Source of the DNA: Sphingopyxis sp.
GTDB taxonomy: Bacteria > Pseudomonadota > Alphaproteobacteria > Sphingomonadales > Sphingomonadaceae
Reading direction: 5' to 3'
Length of the DNA: 64,000 nt
Assembly (NCBI GenBank): GCA_017745175.1
Contig: JAGHZY010000012.1
Coordinates: 30,642-94,641 of the forward strand
Shown here: piece after piece, positions 24,722 to 33,739 of the stretch
How positions within the stretch are numbered: position 1 is the stretch's first letter
How the letters are laid out: every line of letters starts with the position of its first letter
Notes under the pieces: generated by a model
Databases searched by the model: none
What the model saw: the letters and a program-made list of their open reading frames with translations, nothing else
What the model was told of the DNA's origin: nothing
Position numbers and translations under genes: made by a program

Positions 24722-27172
24722 ATGAAGGCAATGCGTATTTTCCTTGGTGCGGGTTCGGCAATGGGTCTCGCTCTCGCGGCGCCGGCGTTCGCTGCCGAGG
24801 AAGCGCCCGCCGATACGGTCGCGGTCGAAGGCGACATCATCGTCACCGCGCAGCGCCGCGCCGAATCGATGAACGACGTCGGTATGGCGATCCAGGCGGT
24901 CGACGCCGGAACGCTCGAAAGCCTGCGCGTGACCGACATGCGCGACCTGACGACGGTGGCGCCGAGCTTCACCGTCTCGCAAAGCTATCAGGGCGTGCCG
25001 ACCTATACGCTGCGCGGGATCGGCTTCAACACGATCAACCTGTCGTCGACCTCCACCGTCGGCACCTATACCGACGAGGTCGCCTATGCCTATCCGATCA
25101 TGAACACCGGGCCGGTGATGGATCTCGAGCGCGTCGAGGTGCTCAAGGGACCGCAGGGCACGCTCTATGGCCGCAACACGACCGCGGGCCTCATCAATTT
25201 CATCACCGCCAAGCCGACCGACAGCTTCGAGGGCAGCATCAAGGCCGACCTCGGCAATTATCAGACGTACAATATCGGCGGCCATATCTCGGGTCCGCTC
25301 GGCGAGGGCATCGCGGCGCGGATCGCCTTCCGCAGCGAGAACAGCGACAAGGGCTGGCAGATCAGCAATTCGCGCGGCGAAAGGCTCGGCGAGGTCGACA
25401 AGCTCGGGGTGCGCGGCTCACTCGCGATCGATCCGGCGCCGGGGACGCATTTCGACCTGTCGGTCACATGGTGGCGGAACAAGTCGGACACGGTCGCGGG
25501 CCAGGGGATCGGCTTCACGCCCGCGACCAACCCGGTCAGCGGCACCAGCAACTCGCGCTTCTTCAACGCGCCGGGGCTTGCCACCTATCTGGCGAACAAT
25601 TTCCCGACCAAGGCGAGCCAGGCCGACTGGGCGCCCGAGGCTTCGCGCTCGGCCGATATCGGCACGGGGCTAGGCCTCGACGGCCCGCTCGCCGAGGACA
25701 ACCGCTTCTGGGGGCTCAAGCTGCGCTGGGATCAGGATCTGGGCGAGGCGATGAAGCTCGTCTCGCTGACGAGCTACAACGACTTCAAGCGCAACGCGCT
25801 CTCCGACTGGAGCGGCGCGCCGTTCGAGATCCTGCTCCAGAATACCGTCGGACGGATCAAGAGCTTTGCGCAGGAAGTGCATGTCGAGGGCGAAAGCGGT
25901 GCGGTGAACTGGCTGGTCGGCGCCTATTACGCCAACGACCGGATCATCGATTCGAACCGCACGCTGCTCGGACAGAATGCCAATGTCGGGCTTATCCGCG
26001 CCGCGGGTGCGCCGCTGCTCGCGAGCCCGATCTTCAATTCGGGCGGCTACACGCCGCTGCAGCTTTCGCAGGCGTTCCGTACCTATGAGGATTTCGGGCG
26101 TATCCGGACGAAGACGTGGAGCGTCTTTGCCAATGCCGATGCCGAGCTGACCGAGCAATTGAAGCTGACCGTCGGGGTGCGCTACACCGAGGACAAACAG
26201 CGCTACAACGGCTGCTCGCGCGACTTCAACGGCAACATGCTGCCCAACGTCAACGTCGTGAACCGCGCGCTCTATTTCCAGACCTATGGCGTACTCGCGC
26301 CGCAGATAACGCAGGGGCAGTGCAACACCTTCGATCCCGCGACGGGGACGTTCGGCGAGGTGCAGTCGCTGCTCAAGGAGGACAATGTCGCGTGGCGCGT
26401 CGCGCTCGACTGGTCGCCGAACGACGACACCTTGCTCTATGCGTCGGTATCGCGCGGCTACAAGTCGGGGACGACGCCGATCAACGCCGCGAACCTCGCG
26501 CGCCAGAATGCGCCGGTGAAGCAGGAAAAGCTGACCGCGTACGAGGTGGGGGTGAAGGCGACGCTCGCCGATCGGCTGGTGCAGGCCAATCTCTCGGCCT
26601 TCTATTATGATTATGCCGACAAGCAGATCAGCACCTATTTCGCCGATCCGATCTACACCGCGCTGTCGCGCCTCGACAATGTGCCCGACAGCGAGGCTTA
26701 CGGGGTCGAGGGCGAGCTGACGATCCGGCCGGCGACGGGGCTGACCATCGCCGCCAACGCGCTGTATCTGAAGACGCGGATCAACGATTACAACGGCACC
26801 AATGCCGCGGGGCGGTCCGAGAATTTCGACGGGGCCGAATTCATCTACAGCCCGAAATTCCAGGGCAGCATCACGCTGGCTTATGACACGCCGGTATCGG
26901 AAACGCTGAACCTGACCGGCGCCGTGAGTGCGCGCTATCAGAGCAAATCGAACACGATCTTCGAGGATATCGATCTGTACAAGGTCGACGCCTATGGCAC
27001 CGTCAATGCGAGTCTCGGCCTGAAGGACGAGAGCGGCTGGTCGGTGTCGCTGTGGGCGAAGAATTTGTTCGACAAATATTACTGGTCGGCGGTCGCGAGC
27101 AACGCCAATGTCGTCGTGCGTTTCGCCAACCAGCCGCGGACCTTCGGCCTGACGCTGGGTTACGACTTCTAG
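24722..27172 (+). CDS. TonB-dependent receptor
   Basis: An 816-residue outer-membrane receptor: signal peptide MKAMRIFLGAGSAMGLALAAPAFA, TonB-box region GDIIVTAQRRAESMNDVGMAIQAV, plug motifs TYTLRGIGFNTINLSSTSTVGTYTDEV and RVEVLKGPQGTLYGRNTTAGLINF, and a barrel ending NQPRTFGLTLGYDF. The ATG at 22 of this interval (24722) follows GGGAGGATGA; the track begins at the preceding GTG. It is divergent from a LuxR-type gene with a lux-box-like palindrome between, and is followed after 14 bases by the MpaB-like oxygenase gene, which suggests uptake coupled to oxidation. Confidence 0.95.
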   Translation: MKAMRIFLGAGSAMGLALAAPAFAAEEAPADTVAVEGDIIVTAQRRAESMNDVGMAIQAVDAGTLESLRVTDMRDLTTVAPSFTVSQSYQGVPTYTLRGIGFNTINLSSTSTVGTYTDEVAYAYPIMNTGPVMDLERVEVLKGPQGTLYGRNTTAGLINFITAKPTDSFEGSIKADLGNYQTYNIGGHISGPLGEGIAARIAFRSENSDKGWQISNSRGERLGEVDKLGVRGSLAIDPAPGTHFDLSVTWWRNKSDTVAGQGIGFTPATNPVSGTSNSRFFNAPGLATYLANNFPTKASQADWAPEASRSADIGTGLGLDGPLAEDNRFWGLKLRWDQDLGEAMKLVSLTSYNDFKRNALSDWSGAPFEILLQNTVGRIKSFAQEVHVEGESGAVNWLVGAYYANDRIIDSNRTLLGQNANVGLIRAAGAPLLASPIFNSGGYTPLQLSQAFRTYEDFGRIRTKTWSVFANADAELTEQLKLTVGVRYTEDKQRYNGCSRDFNGNMLPNVNVVNRALYFQTYGVLAPQITQGQCNTFDPATGTFGEVQSLLKEDNVAWRVALDWSPNDDTLLYASVSRGYKSGTTPINAANLARQNAPVKQEKLTAYEVGVKATLADRLVQANLSAFYYDYADKQISTYFADPIYTALSRLDNVPDSEAYGVEGELTIRPATGLTIAANALYLKTRINDYNGTNAAGRSENFDGAEFIYSPKFQGSITLAYDTPVSETLNLTGAVSARYQSKSNTIFEDIDLYKVDAYGTVNASLGLKDESGWSVSLWAKNLFDKYYWSAVASNANVVVRFANQPRTFGLTLGYDF

Positions 27173-27186
27173 AGGAGGCGGCGAGA

Positions 27187-28098
27187 GTGGTGCGTGCGCC
27201 GATGCAGAGCGACTATCTGGGCACGGCGATCGATTTTGCCGCGCCCGTCGGCGAACCCGCGCTGCTCGCGCCGGACAGCATCCAGTGGCGTGTGTACAAG
27301 AATCCGATCGCGCTCGGCATCGGCGGGATCGCCGCGGTGCTGCTCGAATTCGCCGAGCCGCGTATCCGGTCGGGGGTGTGGGATCATTCGACCTACAAGG
27401 CCGACCCGATCGGCCGCTCGCGCCGCACCGGGCTTGTCGCGATGCTCGCCTGCTACGGACCCGCAAGCGCGGCGAAGCAGGTGATCGGGCAGGTCAACCG
27501 GATGCACGGCAAGGTGAAGGGCGAAACTCCGGCGGGCGACAAATATCGCGCGATGGACCCGGTGCTGCTCGACTGGGTCGCGGCGACCGCGTCCTATGGT
27601 TTTCTGATGGCGTATGACCGTTTTGTTCACGCGCTGAGTGACGCCGACAAGGACCGCTTCATGCGCGACGGCGATGCGATCGGGCGCGAGTTCGGCGCGC
27701 GGCGGACGCCTCCGACAGTCGCGGCCTTCATGGCGATGATGGATGAGTTCGAACCGCGCTTCGAGCCGCACCCGATCATCTTCGAATTCCTCGACATTAC
27801 CCAGTCGGGGAAGGCGGCACCCGGTGTGCCGCGTTTCCTGCACCGTGCGATCGCGCGCGCGGCGGTGTCGCTGCTGCCGGATCATATCCGGCGGAAGCTC
27901 GATCTGGGGCCGCGCTTCGATCTGACGCGCCTCGATCGCACCGCGCTGCGTATCGCCGGCCGGCTCGCCGACCGCCACGTCGACCGCGCGGCGCCGCATT
28001 GTCAGGCGAGCGTTCGGCTCGGCCTGCCGCACGATTTCCTGTTCCGGTCACCCGCCGGGCAGCGACGCCTGCTCGGTGGGCTTCGGGTCGCGGCCTAG
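27187..28098 (+). CDS. Oxygenase MpaB family protein (DUF2236)
   Basis: A 303-residue protein of the MpaB/latex-clearing-protein-related DUF2236 family. The signature VWDHSTYKADPIGRSRRTG contains the conserved His, Asp-Pro and Arg of this heme-oxygenase-like group. VVRAPMQSDYLG at the start is read from a GTG at 27187 because AGGAGG lies 8 bases upstream; the ATG at 27202 is less well placed. MpaB proteins cleave C=C bonds oxidatively, but the role of short bacterial members is not settled. It follows the TonB receptor directly. Its stop overlaps the convergent amidohydrolase by four bases. Confidence 0.87.
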   Translation: MVRAPMQSDYLGTAIDFAAPVGEPALLAPDSIQWRVYKNPIALGIGGIAAVLLEFAEPRIRSGVWDHSTYKADPIGRSRRTGLVAMLACYGPASAAKQVIGQVNRMHGKVKGETPAGDKYRAMDPVLLDWVAATASYGFLMAYDRFVHALSDADKDRFMRDGDAIGREFGARRTPPTVAAFMAMMDEFEPRFEPHPIIFEFLDITQSGKAAPGVPRFLHRAIARAAVSLLPDHIRRKLDLGPRFDLTRLDRTALRIAGRLADRHVDRAAPHCQASVRLGLPHDFLFRSPAGQRRLLGGLRVAA

Positions 28099-29792
28099 GA
28101 GCAGCGCCCGAAGCCGGGGCCGCGCACCGCGCGGCCGGGCGTCGCGCCGCTATGCTCGCCGTTCCGCAGCACCGCGACGCCGTTGACGAACACGTCGCGC
28201 ATCCCGACCGAATATTGGTGCGGTTTCTCGAAGGTCGAGCGGTCGCCGATCGTCGCGGGATCGAAGACGACGACATCGGCGTGATAGCCGGGCTTGAGCG
28301 CACCGCGGTCCTTGATGCCCAGATTTGTCGCGGGCAGGGTGGTCAGGCGGTACACTGCCTGTTCGAGCGGGATCAGCTTCTCGTCGCGAACATAGCGGCC
28401 GAGCAGGCGTGCGAAATTGCCATAGGTGCGCGGATGCGCGCCCGATTTGAGGAAGACGCCCTCGGGCGCCTGCGACGCGGCGTCCGACCCGAAGCTCATC
28501 CACGGCAGCCGGATCTGCCTTCGCACATTGTCCTCCGACATCAGGAAATAGACGGTGCCGACGCGCGATCCGTCCTCGACGACGAGATCCATCGCTGTCT
28601 CTTCGGGCGACTTGCCGCGCATCGCGGCGACCTCGGCCAGCGTCTTGCCGGTGAGCGGTTTCAGCGTGTCATTCTTGAATCCCGACAGGATCATCTTGTC
28701 GGCGCCCGCGCCGAAATAGAGATTTTCCCAATCGCTGCCCGGCTGCTTCATCTCGGCGGCGACGCGCGCGCGGATCGCGGGATCCTTCAGCCGCTTGATC
28801 CATTCCTCGAGCCCGCCCGCCTGCACCCATGTCGGCATCGCGGCGTCGAGTCCGGTGGCGCCCGCGGTATAGGTGTACATGTCGGTCGTGATGCGCAGCC
28901 CCGCGGCGCGCGCGTCCTCGATCTTCTTCACGATCGTGTCGAGCTTGCCCCAGTTGCTGCGTCCCGCCATCTTGAGGTGATAGATTTCGGCGGGCGCGCC
29001 CGAGCGGCGCGATATCTCGATCAGCTCGTCGACGGCTTCCTCGATCCGGTCGCCTTCGGAGCGCATGTGGCTGATATACATGCCGCCGCATTTCGCGGCC
29101 TCGCTCGTCAGTGCGACGAGTTCGCCGGTCTCGGCATAGGAGCCGGGGGCGTAGATGATCGAGCTGCCGACCCCCATCGCGCCCTCGTTCATCGCCTGCT
29201 TCACCAGCGCGCGCATCCGCGCGAGCTGTTCGGGGGTCGGGTCGACATCGCCTTCGCCGAGTTCGTGGACGCGCACCGTCGCGGCGCCGACGAAGCTCGC
29301 GACATTGGTCGAAATCCCGCGCTTTTCGAGATAGCCCAGATAATCGCCGAGGCTCGTCCACTCGATCGGAAACCTGATGTCGCCCTGCCGTTCGGTCTCG
29401 ATCGCCTTCATCGTGGCGTTCATCGGGCCCATCGACCAGCCTTCGCCCATCACCTCGAGCGTCACGCCCTGCCGGATGTCGCTCTGGCTTTTGGGATCGG
29501 CGATCAGCGATTCGGTTGCCCAGCTCAGCATGTTGATGAAGCCCGGCGCGACCGCCATGCCCTTCGCCGGGACCTCGCTCTTCGCGCTGCCCGCAACCTT
29601 GCCCACCGCGACGATGCGGCCGTCCCTGATAGCGATATCGCCGACGACCGGCGCCTTGCCCGATCCGTCATAGATCGTCCCGCCGCGGATGATGAGGTCG
29701 TAGGCGGGCACTGCCGTCTTCGCGGCGACCGGCGCTGCGAGGAGCAGGGTGCCGGCGAGCAGCGCGGAGCAAAAGGCGGGATGCTGGACCAT
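28095..29792 (-). CDS. Secreted N-acyl-D-amino-acid deacylase-like amidohydrolase
   Basis: A 565-residue amidohydrolase of the D-aminoacylase group with signal peptide (CSALLAGTLLLAAPVAA). Recognisable: YDLIIRGGTIYDGSGKAPVVGDIAIRDGRIVAVG, MYISHMRSEGDRIEEAVDELIEISRRSGAPAEIYHLK, GLRITTDMYTYTAG and a C-terminal LGIKDRGALKPGYHADVVVFD. D-aminoacylases free D-amino acids from N-acyl derivatives. The segment that normally reads PGFIDxHxH is PGFINMLSWATESL, so the N-terminal metal-binding histidines are missing and metal content and activity are uncertain. It lies next to the XRE-cupin regulator and may belong to the D-amino-acid locus. Confidence 0.85.
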   Translation of the reverse strand: MVQHPAFCSALLAGTLLLAAPVAAKTAVPAYDLIIRGGTIYDGSGKAPVVGDIAIRDGRIVAVGKVAGSAKSEVPAKGMAVAPGFINMLSWATESLIADPKSQSDIRQGVTLEVMGEGWSMGPMNATMKAIETERQGDIRFPIEWTSLGDYLGYLEKRGISTNVASFVGAATVRVHELGEGDVDPTPEQLARMRALVKQAMNEGAMGVGSSIIYAPGSYAETGELVALTSEAAKCGGMYISHMRSEGDRIEEAVDELIEISRRSGAPAEIYHLKMAGRSNWGKLDTIVKKIEDARAAGLRITTDMYTYTAGATGLDAAMPTWVQAGGLEEWIKRLKDPAIRARVAAEMKQPGSDWENLYFGAGADKMILSGFKNDTLKPLTGKTLAEVAAMRGKSPEETAMDLVVEDGSRVGTVYFLMSEDNVRRQIRLPWMSFGSDAASQAPEGVFLKSGAHPRTYGNFARLLGRYVRDEKLIPLEQAVYRLTTLPATNLGIKDRGALKPGYHADVVVFDPATIGDRSTFEKPHQYSVGMRDVFVNGVAVLRNGEHSGATPGRAVRGPGFGRCS

Positions 29793-29862
29793 GGCGATTC
29801 TATCCTTTGCAGCGTTCGGGGGTCGAACGTGTTGTTCGAGTGGTTGCGGGCCTCCAACTCCT

Positions 29863-29935
29863 CGTCACCCCGGACTTGATCCGGGGCCCAGGCGACCAGC
29901 GTGGTTATGGATCCCGGATCAAGTCCGGGATGACG
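29863..29935. repeat. Dispersed inverted repeat, family A, copy 2
   Basis: Arms 29863-29890 and 29908-29935 pair with few mismatches; the right arm is identical to that of copy 1 at 17382-17409. The element fills the gap between the start of the amidohydrolase gene and the end of the XRE gene, both on the minus strand, and so could separate the two transcripts. Confidence 0.9.
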
Positions 29936-29983
29936 AAGCCGGAAGGATCATCGTCGGCTTCCCACCCCACGCTGTCCCGCCAT

Positions 29984-30619
29984 TCATCCGTGCAGGCTCA
30001 TCAGCGAGTCCATCAGCCCGTCGTCGGCGCTCGAACAGACGCCGAGGACGAGTGCTTCCTCATATCCGTCGGCGACGACATAGGCGTGGCCCATCGATGA
30101 ATCGATGTAGATGCCCTGGCCGACGTCGAGCGTGACGGGGTCGTAGAATTCGCTGTGCACCTCGATCCGCCCCTCGAGGACATAGATGAATTCCTCGCCC
30201 TGGTGGCGGACGAGTTCGCCGAACTCGCGTGCGCTGTGGGCGCGGATGCGGGTGATGATCGGGATCATCCGCTTTTGCCGGAGGTCGGTGCAGAGATAGT
30301 GATAGTCGTAATTGTCGGTCGTGACCCGCGCGGCGCGCTCGATCGTCCCGATGCTGCGGCGGCCGGTGACGCGCGGGGTCGTATCCTCGTCGTCCTCGGC
30401 GAACAGGTCCGACATGCGGATGTTGAGTCGCTGGCTGAGCTGCTGCAGCTTGTCGTAGCTCAGCGTCAGCCGGTCATGCTCGACCTTCGACAGCGTCGAC
30501 ACGGGGATGCCCGATTTTTCGCTCATTTCCTTGAGCGTCCAGCCGTTGCGTCCCCTTATGCCCTTCATGACAGCGCCGAGCGTCGGCGGGGTTGCGGTGT
30601 CCGCCATCAGTTTTTCCAT
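29984..30619 (-). CDS. XRE family transcriptional regulator with cupin domain
   Basis: A 211-residue regulator. Residues about 14-68 are an XRE helix-turn-helix (IRGRNGWTLKEMSEKSGIPVSTLSKVEHDRLTLSYDKLQQLSQRLN). Residues 120-195 are a cupin (LVRHQGEEFIYVLEGRIEVHSEFYDPVTLDVGQGIYIDSSMGHAYV). This family regulates amino-acid, polyamine or sugar catabolism, with the cupin as effector domain. It is divergent from the serine hydrolase gene at 30750. A segment just upstream of its start recurs before the dipeptidase gene at 33810, so it probably controls itself and both operon parts. The start may alternatively be the ATG at 30607. Confidence 0.92.
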   Translation of the reverse strand: MEKLMADTATPPTLGAVMKGIRGRNGWTLKEMSEKSGIPVSTLSKVEHDRLTLSYDKLQQLSQRLNIRMSDLFAEDDEDTTPRVTGRRSIGTIERAARVTTDNYDYHYLCTDLRQKRMIPIITRIRAHSAREFGELVRHQGEEFIYVLEGRIEVHSEFYDPVTLDVGQGIYIDSSMGHAYVVADGYEEALVLGVCSSADDGLMDSLMSLHG

Positions 30620-30626
30620 TCCATAT

Positions 30627-30665
30627 TTGACAATTTTCTAATCAGGATCATTATGTCCCTATTGG
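30627..30665 (+). promoter_or_regulatory. Promoter and candidate XRE-cupin operator, copy 1
   Basis: TTGACA at 30627 starts a stretch (TTGACAATTTTCTAATCAGG...) that is repeated almost unchanged at 33752. The half-sites are CTAATCAGGAT (30638-30648) and GTCCCTATTGG (30655-30665), both close to GTCCTAATTGG on one strand or the other. A -10 near 30649-30654 is only weakly visible. The site lies between the regulator and the serine hydrolase. Confidence 0.65.
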
Positions 30666-30749
30666 GCTAACAGTTGTTGGTCCCTTGGTAAGGGGTCGCG
30701 CGGCTTGCTGCAAGGTGTGACAGGCCTCGCAACAGAAAAGGGGAAAGCG

Positions 30750-32723
30750 ATGCGTTTCATCCGAAAGGCAATGATCGGGCTCGCGGCGTTTGCCGCGCTG
30801 CCGCTCGCGGCGCAGGGGCCGGTGCCCGCGCCCGCTGCGAAAACCACCGAAGCCGCTCCGGCGGCCAAGCCGCCCGCGGCGCCCGCGGCGCTCGATCCCA
30901 AGGATCTCGAGGCGTGGATGGACGGCTATCTTCCCTATGCGCTCGAACGCGGGCGTATCCCGGGTGCGGTGGTCGTGGTCGTGCGCGGCGGGCAGGTCGT
31001 GCTCGAAAAGGGCTATGGCTTCTCCGACGTCGCCAAGCGCGCGCCGGTCCTCCCCGAGACGACGCTTTTCCGCCCGGGATCGGTGTCGAAGCTCTTCACC
31101 TGGACCGCGGTGATGCAGCAGGTCGAGGCGGGCAAGATCGACCTCGACAAGGACGTCAACGCGTATCTCGATTTCAAGATCCCGCCCTATCAGGGCAAGC
31201 CGGTGACGATGCGCAACATCATGACGCACACCGCGGGGTTCCAGGAATCGGTGCGCTACCTGATCAGCAGCGATCCGAAAGCGGTGATGACGCTGAAGAA
31301 GCAGATGCCGCTCGCGCTGCCCGACCGCGTCTTCGCGCCGGGCACGACGCCGGCCTATTCCAATTATGCGACCGCGCTTGCGGGCTATATCGTCGAGCGG
31401 GTGAGCGGCGAGGATTTCGACGATTATGTCGACAATCATATCTTCAAGCCGCTGGGCATGGCGCATTCGAGCTTCCGTCAGCCGCTTCCCGCCGGTCTCG
31501 CGCCGCATATGGCGAAGGGCTATCCCGACGTCACCGGCAAGGCGCAGCCGTTCGAGATCGTCGTTCCGGCGCCTGCGGGAAGCCTGTCGGCGAGCGGCGC
31601 CGATATGGCGAAGTTCATGATCGCACACCTCAACGACGGGGCGGGGCTGATGAAGCCCGAAACCGCGAAGATGATGCATGATTTCAAGGCGCCCGGGGTC
31701 GGACCGCTCAACAGCATGGCGCTCGGCTTCTACGAACAATGGGTCAACGGCCACCGCGCGATCGCGCATGGCGGCGACACCGTCTGGTTCCATTCCTATC
31801 TGTGGCTGTTCCCCGACGCCGATACCGGCGTCTTCGTCTCGATGAACAGCGCGGGCAAGGACGGCGCGGCGGGCGCGGTGCGCAGCGCGCTGTTCCACAA
31901 ATTCGCCGACCGTTACCTCCCCGGCGCGGACAAGCCCGGACAGGTCGATGCAAAGACCGCCGCGCAGCATGCGCAGATGATGGTCGGCAACTACATCAGC
32001 AGCCGCGGCAGCTTCACCAACTTCATGAGCCTGTTCGGGCTTCTGGGGCAGACGACGATCGGCCTGACCGGGGACGGGAAGATCACGCTGCCCGCGCTCG
32101 ACGGGCTGGGCGCCGGTCCGCGCGACTGGGTCGAGGTCGAACCCTTCGTATGGCGCGATACCGGCACGGGTGAGCGCCTTGCCGCCGAGGTGAAGGACGG
32201 CCGCGTGGTGCGCTGGAGCATCGACGCCGGATCGCCGTTCATGGTGTTCGAACCCGCACCCGCCGGTGTCAACGCCGCGTGGCTCAACCCGGCGCTGATC
32301 TTCGCCTTCGGCATCATCATCCTCGCCGCGCTCGCGTGGCCGGTGCGCGCGCTGGTGCGCCGCAGCTTCAAGGCCGAGTTCGCGCTCACCGGCAAGTCGC
32401 TCCGCGCCTATCGCCTGTCGCGCGTCTTCGCGTGGCTCGCGATCGGTGCGCTCGCGGGCTGGGTCGGGCTGATCGCCGCTTTCTCGGCCGACATCGGCAG
32501 CATTGGCGGCCCGCTTGACTGGCTGATCAACCTGCTGCGCATCGTGACGCCGCTCGCCGCCTTCGGCCTGCTCGCCACTGCGGGCTGGCACCTGTGGCTC
32601 GGCATCAGGGACAAGCGCCGCTGGACGATGAAGTTCGGCGCGGTGCTGTTGATCCTCGCCGCGCTCATACTCGTCTGGGTGACGCTGGCCTTCCACCTCT
32701 ACGGGTTCGGGATGGTCTATTGA
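30750..32723 (+). CDS. Membrane-attached serine hydrolase (beta-lactamase/D-aminopeptidase fold)
   Basis: A 657-residue serine hydrolase. The signal peptide (MRFIRKAMIGLAAFAALPLAA) is followed by a Pro/Ala-rich linker to about residue 50. The class C beta-lactamase-like domain (50-400) has RPGSVSKLF with nucleophile Ser111 and Lys114, TPAYSNYATALAGY as the Tyr-x-Asn motif, and AHGGDT in the third-motif position. Four membrane helices form the C-terminus. Family members are D-peptidases, esterases or beta-lactamases. Together with the neighbouring D-amino-acid enzymes, D-specific peptide cleavage in the periplasm is likely. Its stop overlaps the dgcA start (TGATG). Confidence 0.92.
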   Translation: MRFIRKAMIGLAAFAALPLAAQGPVPAPAAKTTEAAPAAKPPAAPAALDPKDLEAWMDGYLPYALERGRIPGAVVVVVRGGQVVLEKGYGFSDVAKRAPVLPETTLFRPGSVSKLFTWTAVMQQVEAGKIDLDKDVNAYLDFKIPPYQGKPVTMRNIMTHTAGFQESVRYLISSDPKAVMTLKKQMPLALPDRVFAPGTTPAYSNYATALAGYIVERVSGEDFDDYVDNHIFKPLGMAHSSFRQPLPAGLAPHMAKGYPDVTGKAQPFEIVVPAPAGSLSASGADMAKFMIAHLNDGAGLMKPETAKMMHDFKAPGVGPLNSMALGFYEQWVNGHRAIAHGGDTVWFHSYLWLFPDADTGVFVSMNSAGKDGAAGAVRSALFHKFADRYLPGADKPGQVDAKTAAQHAQMMVGNYISSRGSFTNFMSLFGLLGQTTIGLTGDGKITLPALDGLGAGPRDWVEVEPFVWRDTGTGERLAAEVKDGRVVRWSIDAGSPFMVFEPAPAGVNAAWLNPALIFAFGIIILAALAWPVRALVRRSFKAEFALTGKSLRAYRLSRVFAWLAIGALAGWVGLIAAFSADIGSIGGPLDWLINLLRIVTPLAAFGLLATAGWHLWLGIRDKRRWTMKFGAVLLILAALILVWVTLAFHLYGFGMVY

Positions 32724-33730
32724 TGAGGGCACAAGACACGCGGGACCTGACGCTCGACCTTCGGGTCGAGCGTTTTCCCTATCACCAGCCCTTCCGCATT
32801 TCGGGGCATGTCTTCACCGAAACCGCGCTGCTCGTCGCCGAACTGTCCGACGGCACGCATGTCGGACGCGGCGAGGGGGCGGGGGTCTATTATCTGGGCG
32901 ACGATATCGATCATATGCTCGGGCAGGCGACGCGCGTTCGTGAGGATATCGAGCGCGGCGCGACGCGCGACGAACTGCAGCATCTGCTGCCCCCGGGCGG
33001 GGCGCGCAACGCGCTCGATTGCGCCTTCTGGGATCTCGAGGCGAAACAGACGGGGCGGCCGGTGTGGAGGCTTGCCGGGCTGGAGCAGCCGAAGGCGCTG
33101 CGCTCGACGCTGACGCTGGGTGCGGACAGCCCCGGGAATATGGCGAAGGCGGCGCTCGCGATCGATCCCGAGGCGCCGGTCAAGGTCAAGCTGACCGGCG
33201 ACCTTGCCGACGATATCGCGCGCGTCGTCGCGATCCGCACCGCGCGCCCCGATGCGTGGATCGGCGTCGATGCCAATCAGGGCTATGACAGGGCGACGCT
33301 GGCCGAACTGCTGCCGGTGCTGGTGTCGACGCGCGTCGCGCAGCTCGAACAGCCGCTGAAACGCGGGTGCGAGGCCGATCTCGACGGGCTGAAACGGCCC
33401 TTGCCCTTCGCCGCCGACGAAAGCGCGCTTTCGCTCGCCGATACCGCGTCGCTCGTCGGGCGCTTCGACATCGTGAACATCAAGCTCGACAAGTGCGGCG
33501 GGCTGACCGAGGGGCTCGCGATCGCGCGGCAGGCGAAGAAACTCGGACTCGACGTGATGGTCGGCAACATGATGGGAACCAGCCTGTCGATGGCGCCCTC
33601 CTTCGTGCTCGGGCAGCTCTGCGACATCGTCGACCTCGACGGGCCGACCTTCCTCGCGCGCGATCGCTCGCCCGGCGTCGAATATCGCGGCGGGATGATT
33701 CACTGCCCCGGCGAAATTTGGGGCTCATGA
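32723..33730 (+). CDS. dgcA: Enolase-superfamily epimerase, DgcA-like (N-acetyl-D-glutamate racemase / dipeptide epimerase)
   Basis: A 335-residue member of the muconate-lactonising-enzyme subgroup. The KxK acid/base motif is VKVKLTG (Lys154, Lys156). Metal ligands are Asp183 (GVDANQ), Glu209 (LEQPL) and Asp232 (ADES), and the second catalytic lysine lies in NIKLDKCGG. Homologues are L-Ala-D/L-Glu epimerases; DgcA racemises N-acetyl-D-Glu to N-acetyl-L-Glu in partnership with DgcN, and a dgcN-like gene lies 3.4 kb downstream. It is cytoplasmic and translationally coupled to the serine hydrolase. I favour DgcA over a plain dipeptide epimerase because of this pairing. Confidence 0.87.
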   Translation: MRAQDTRDLTLDLRVERFPYHQPFRISGHVFTETALLVAELSDGTHVGRGEGAGVYYLGDDIDHMLGQATRVREDIERGATRDELQHLLPPGGARNALDCAFWDLEAKQTGRPVWRLAGLEQPKALRSTLTLGADSPGNMAKAALAIDPEAPVKVKLTGDLADDIARVVAIRTARPDAWIGVDANQGYDRATLAELLPVLVSTRVAQLEQPLKRGCEADLDGLKRPLPFAADESALSLADTASLVGRFDIVNIKLDKCGGLTEGLAIARQAKKLGLDVMVGNMMGTSLSMAPSFVLGQLCDIVDLDGPTFLARDRSPGVEYRGGMIHCPGEIWGS

Positions 33731-33739
33731 CAATTTGAT

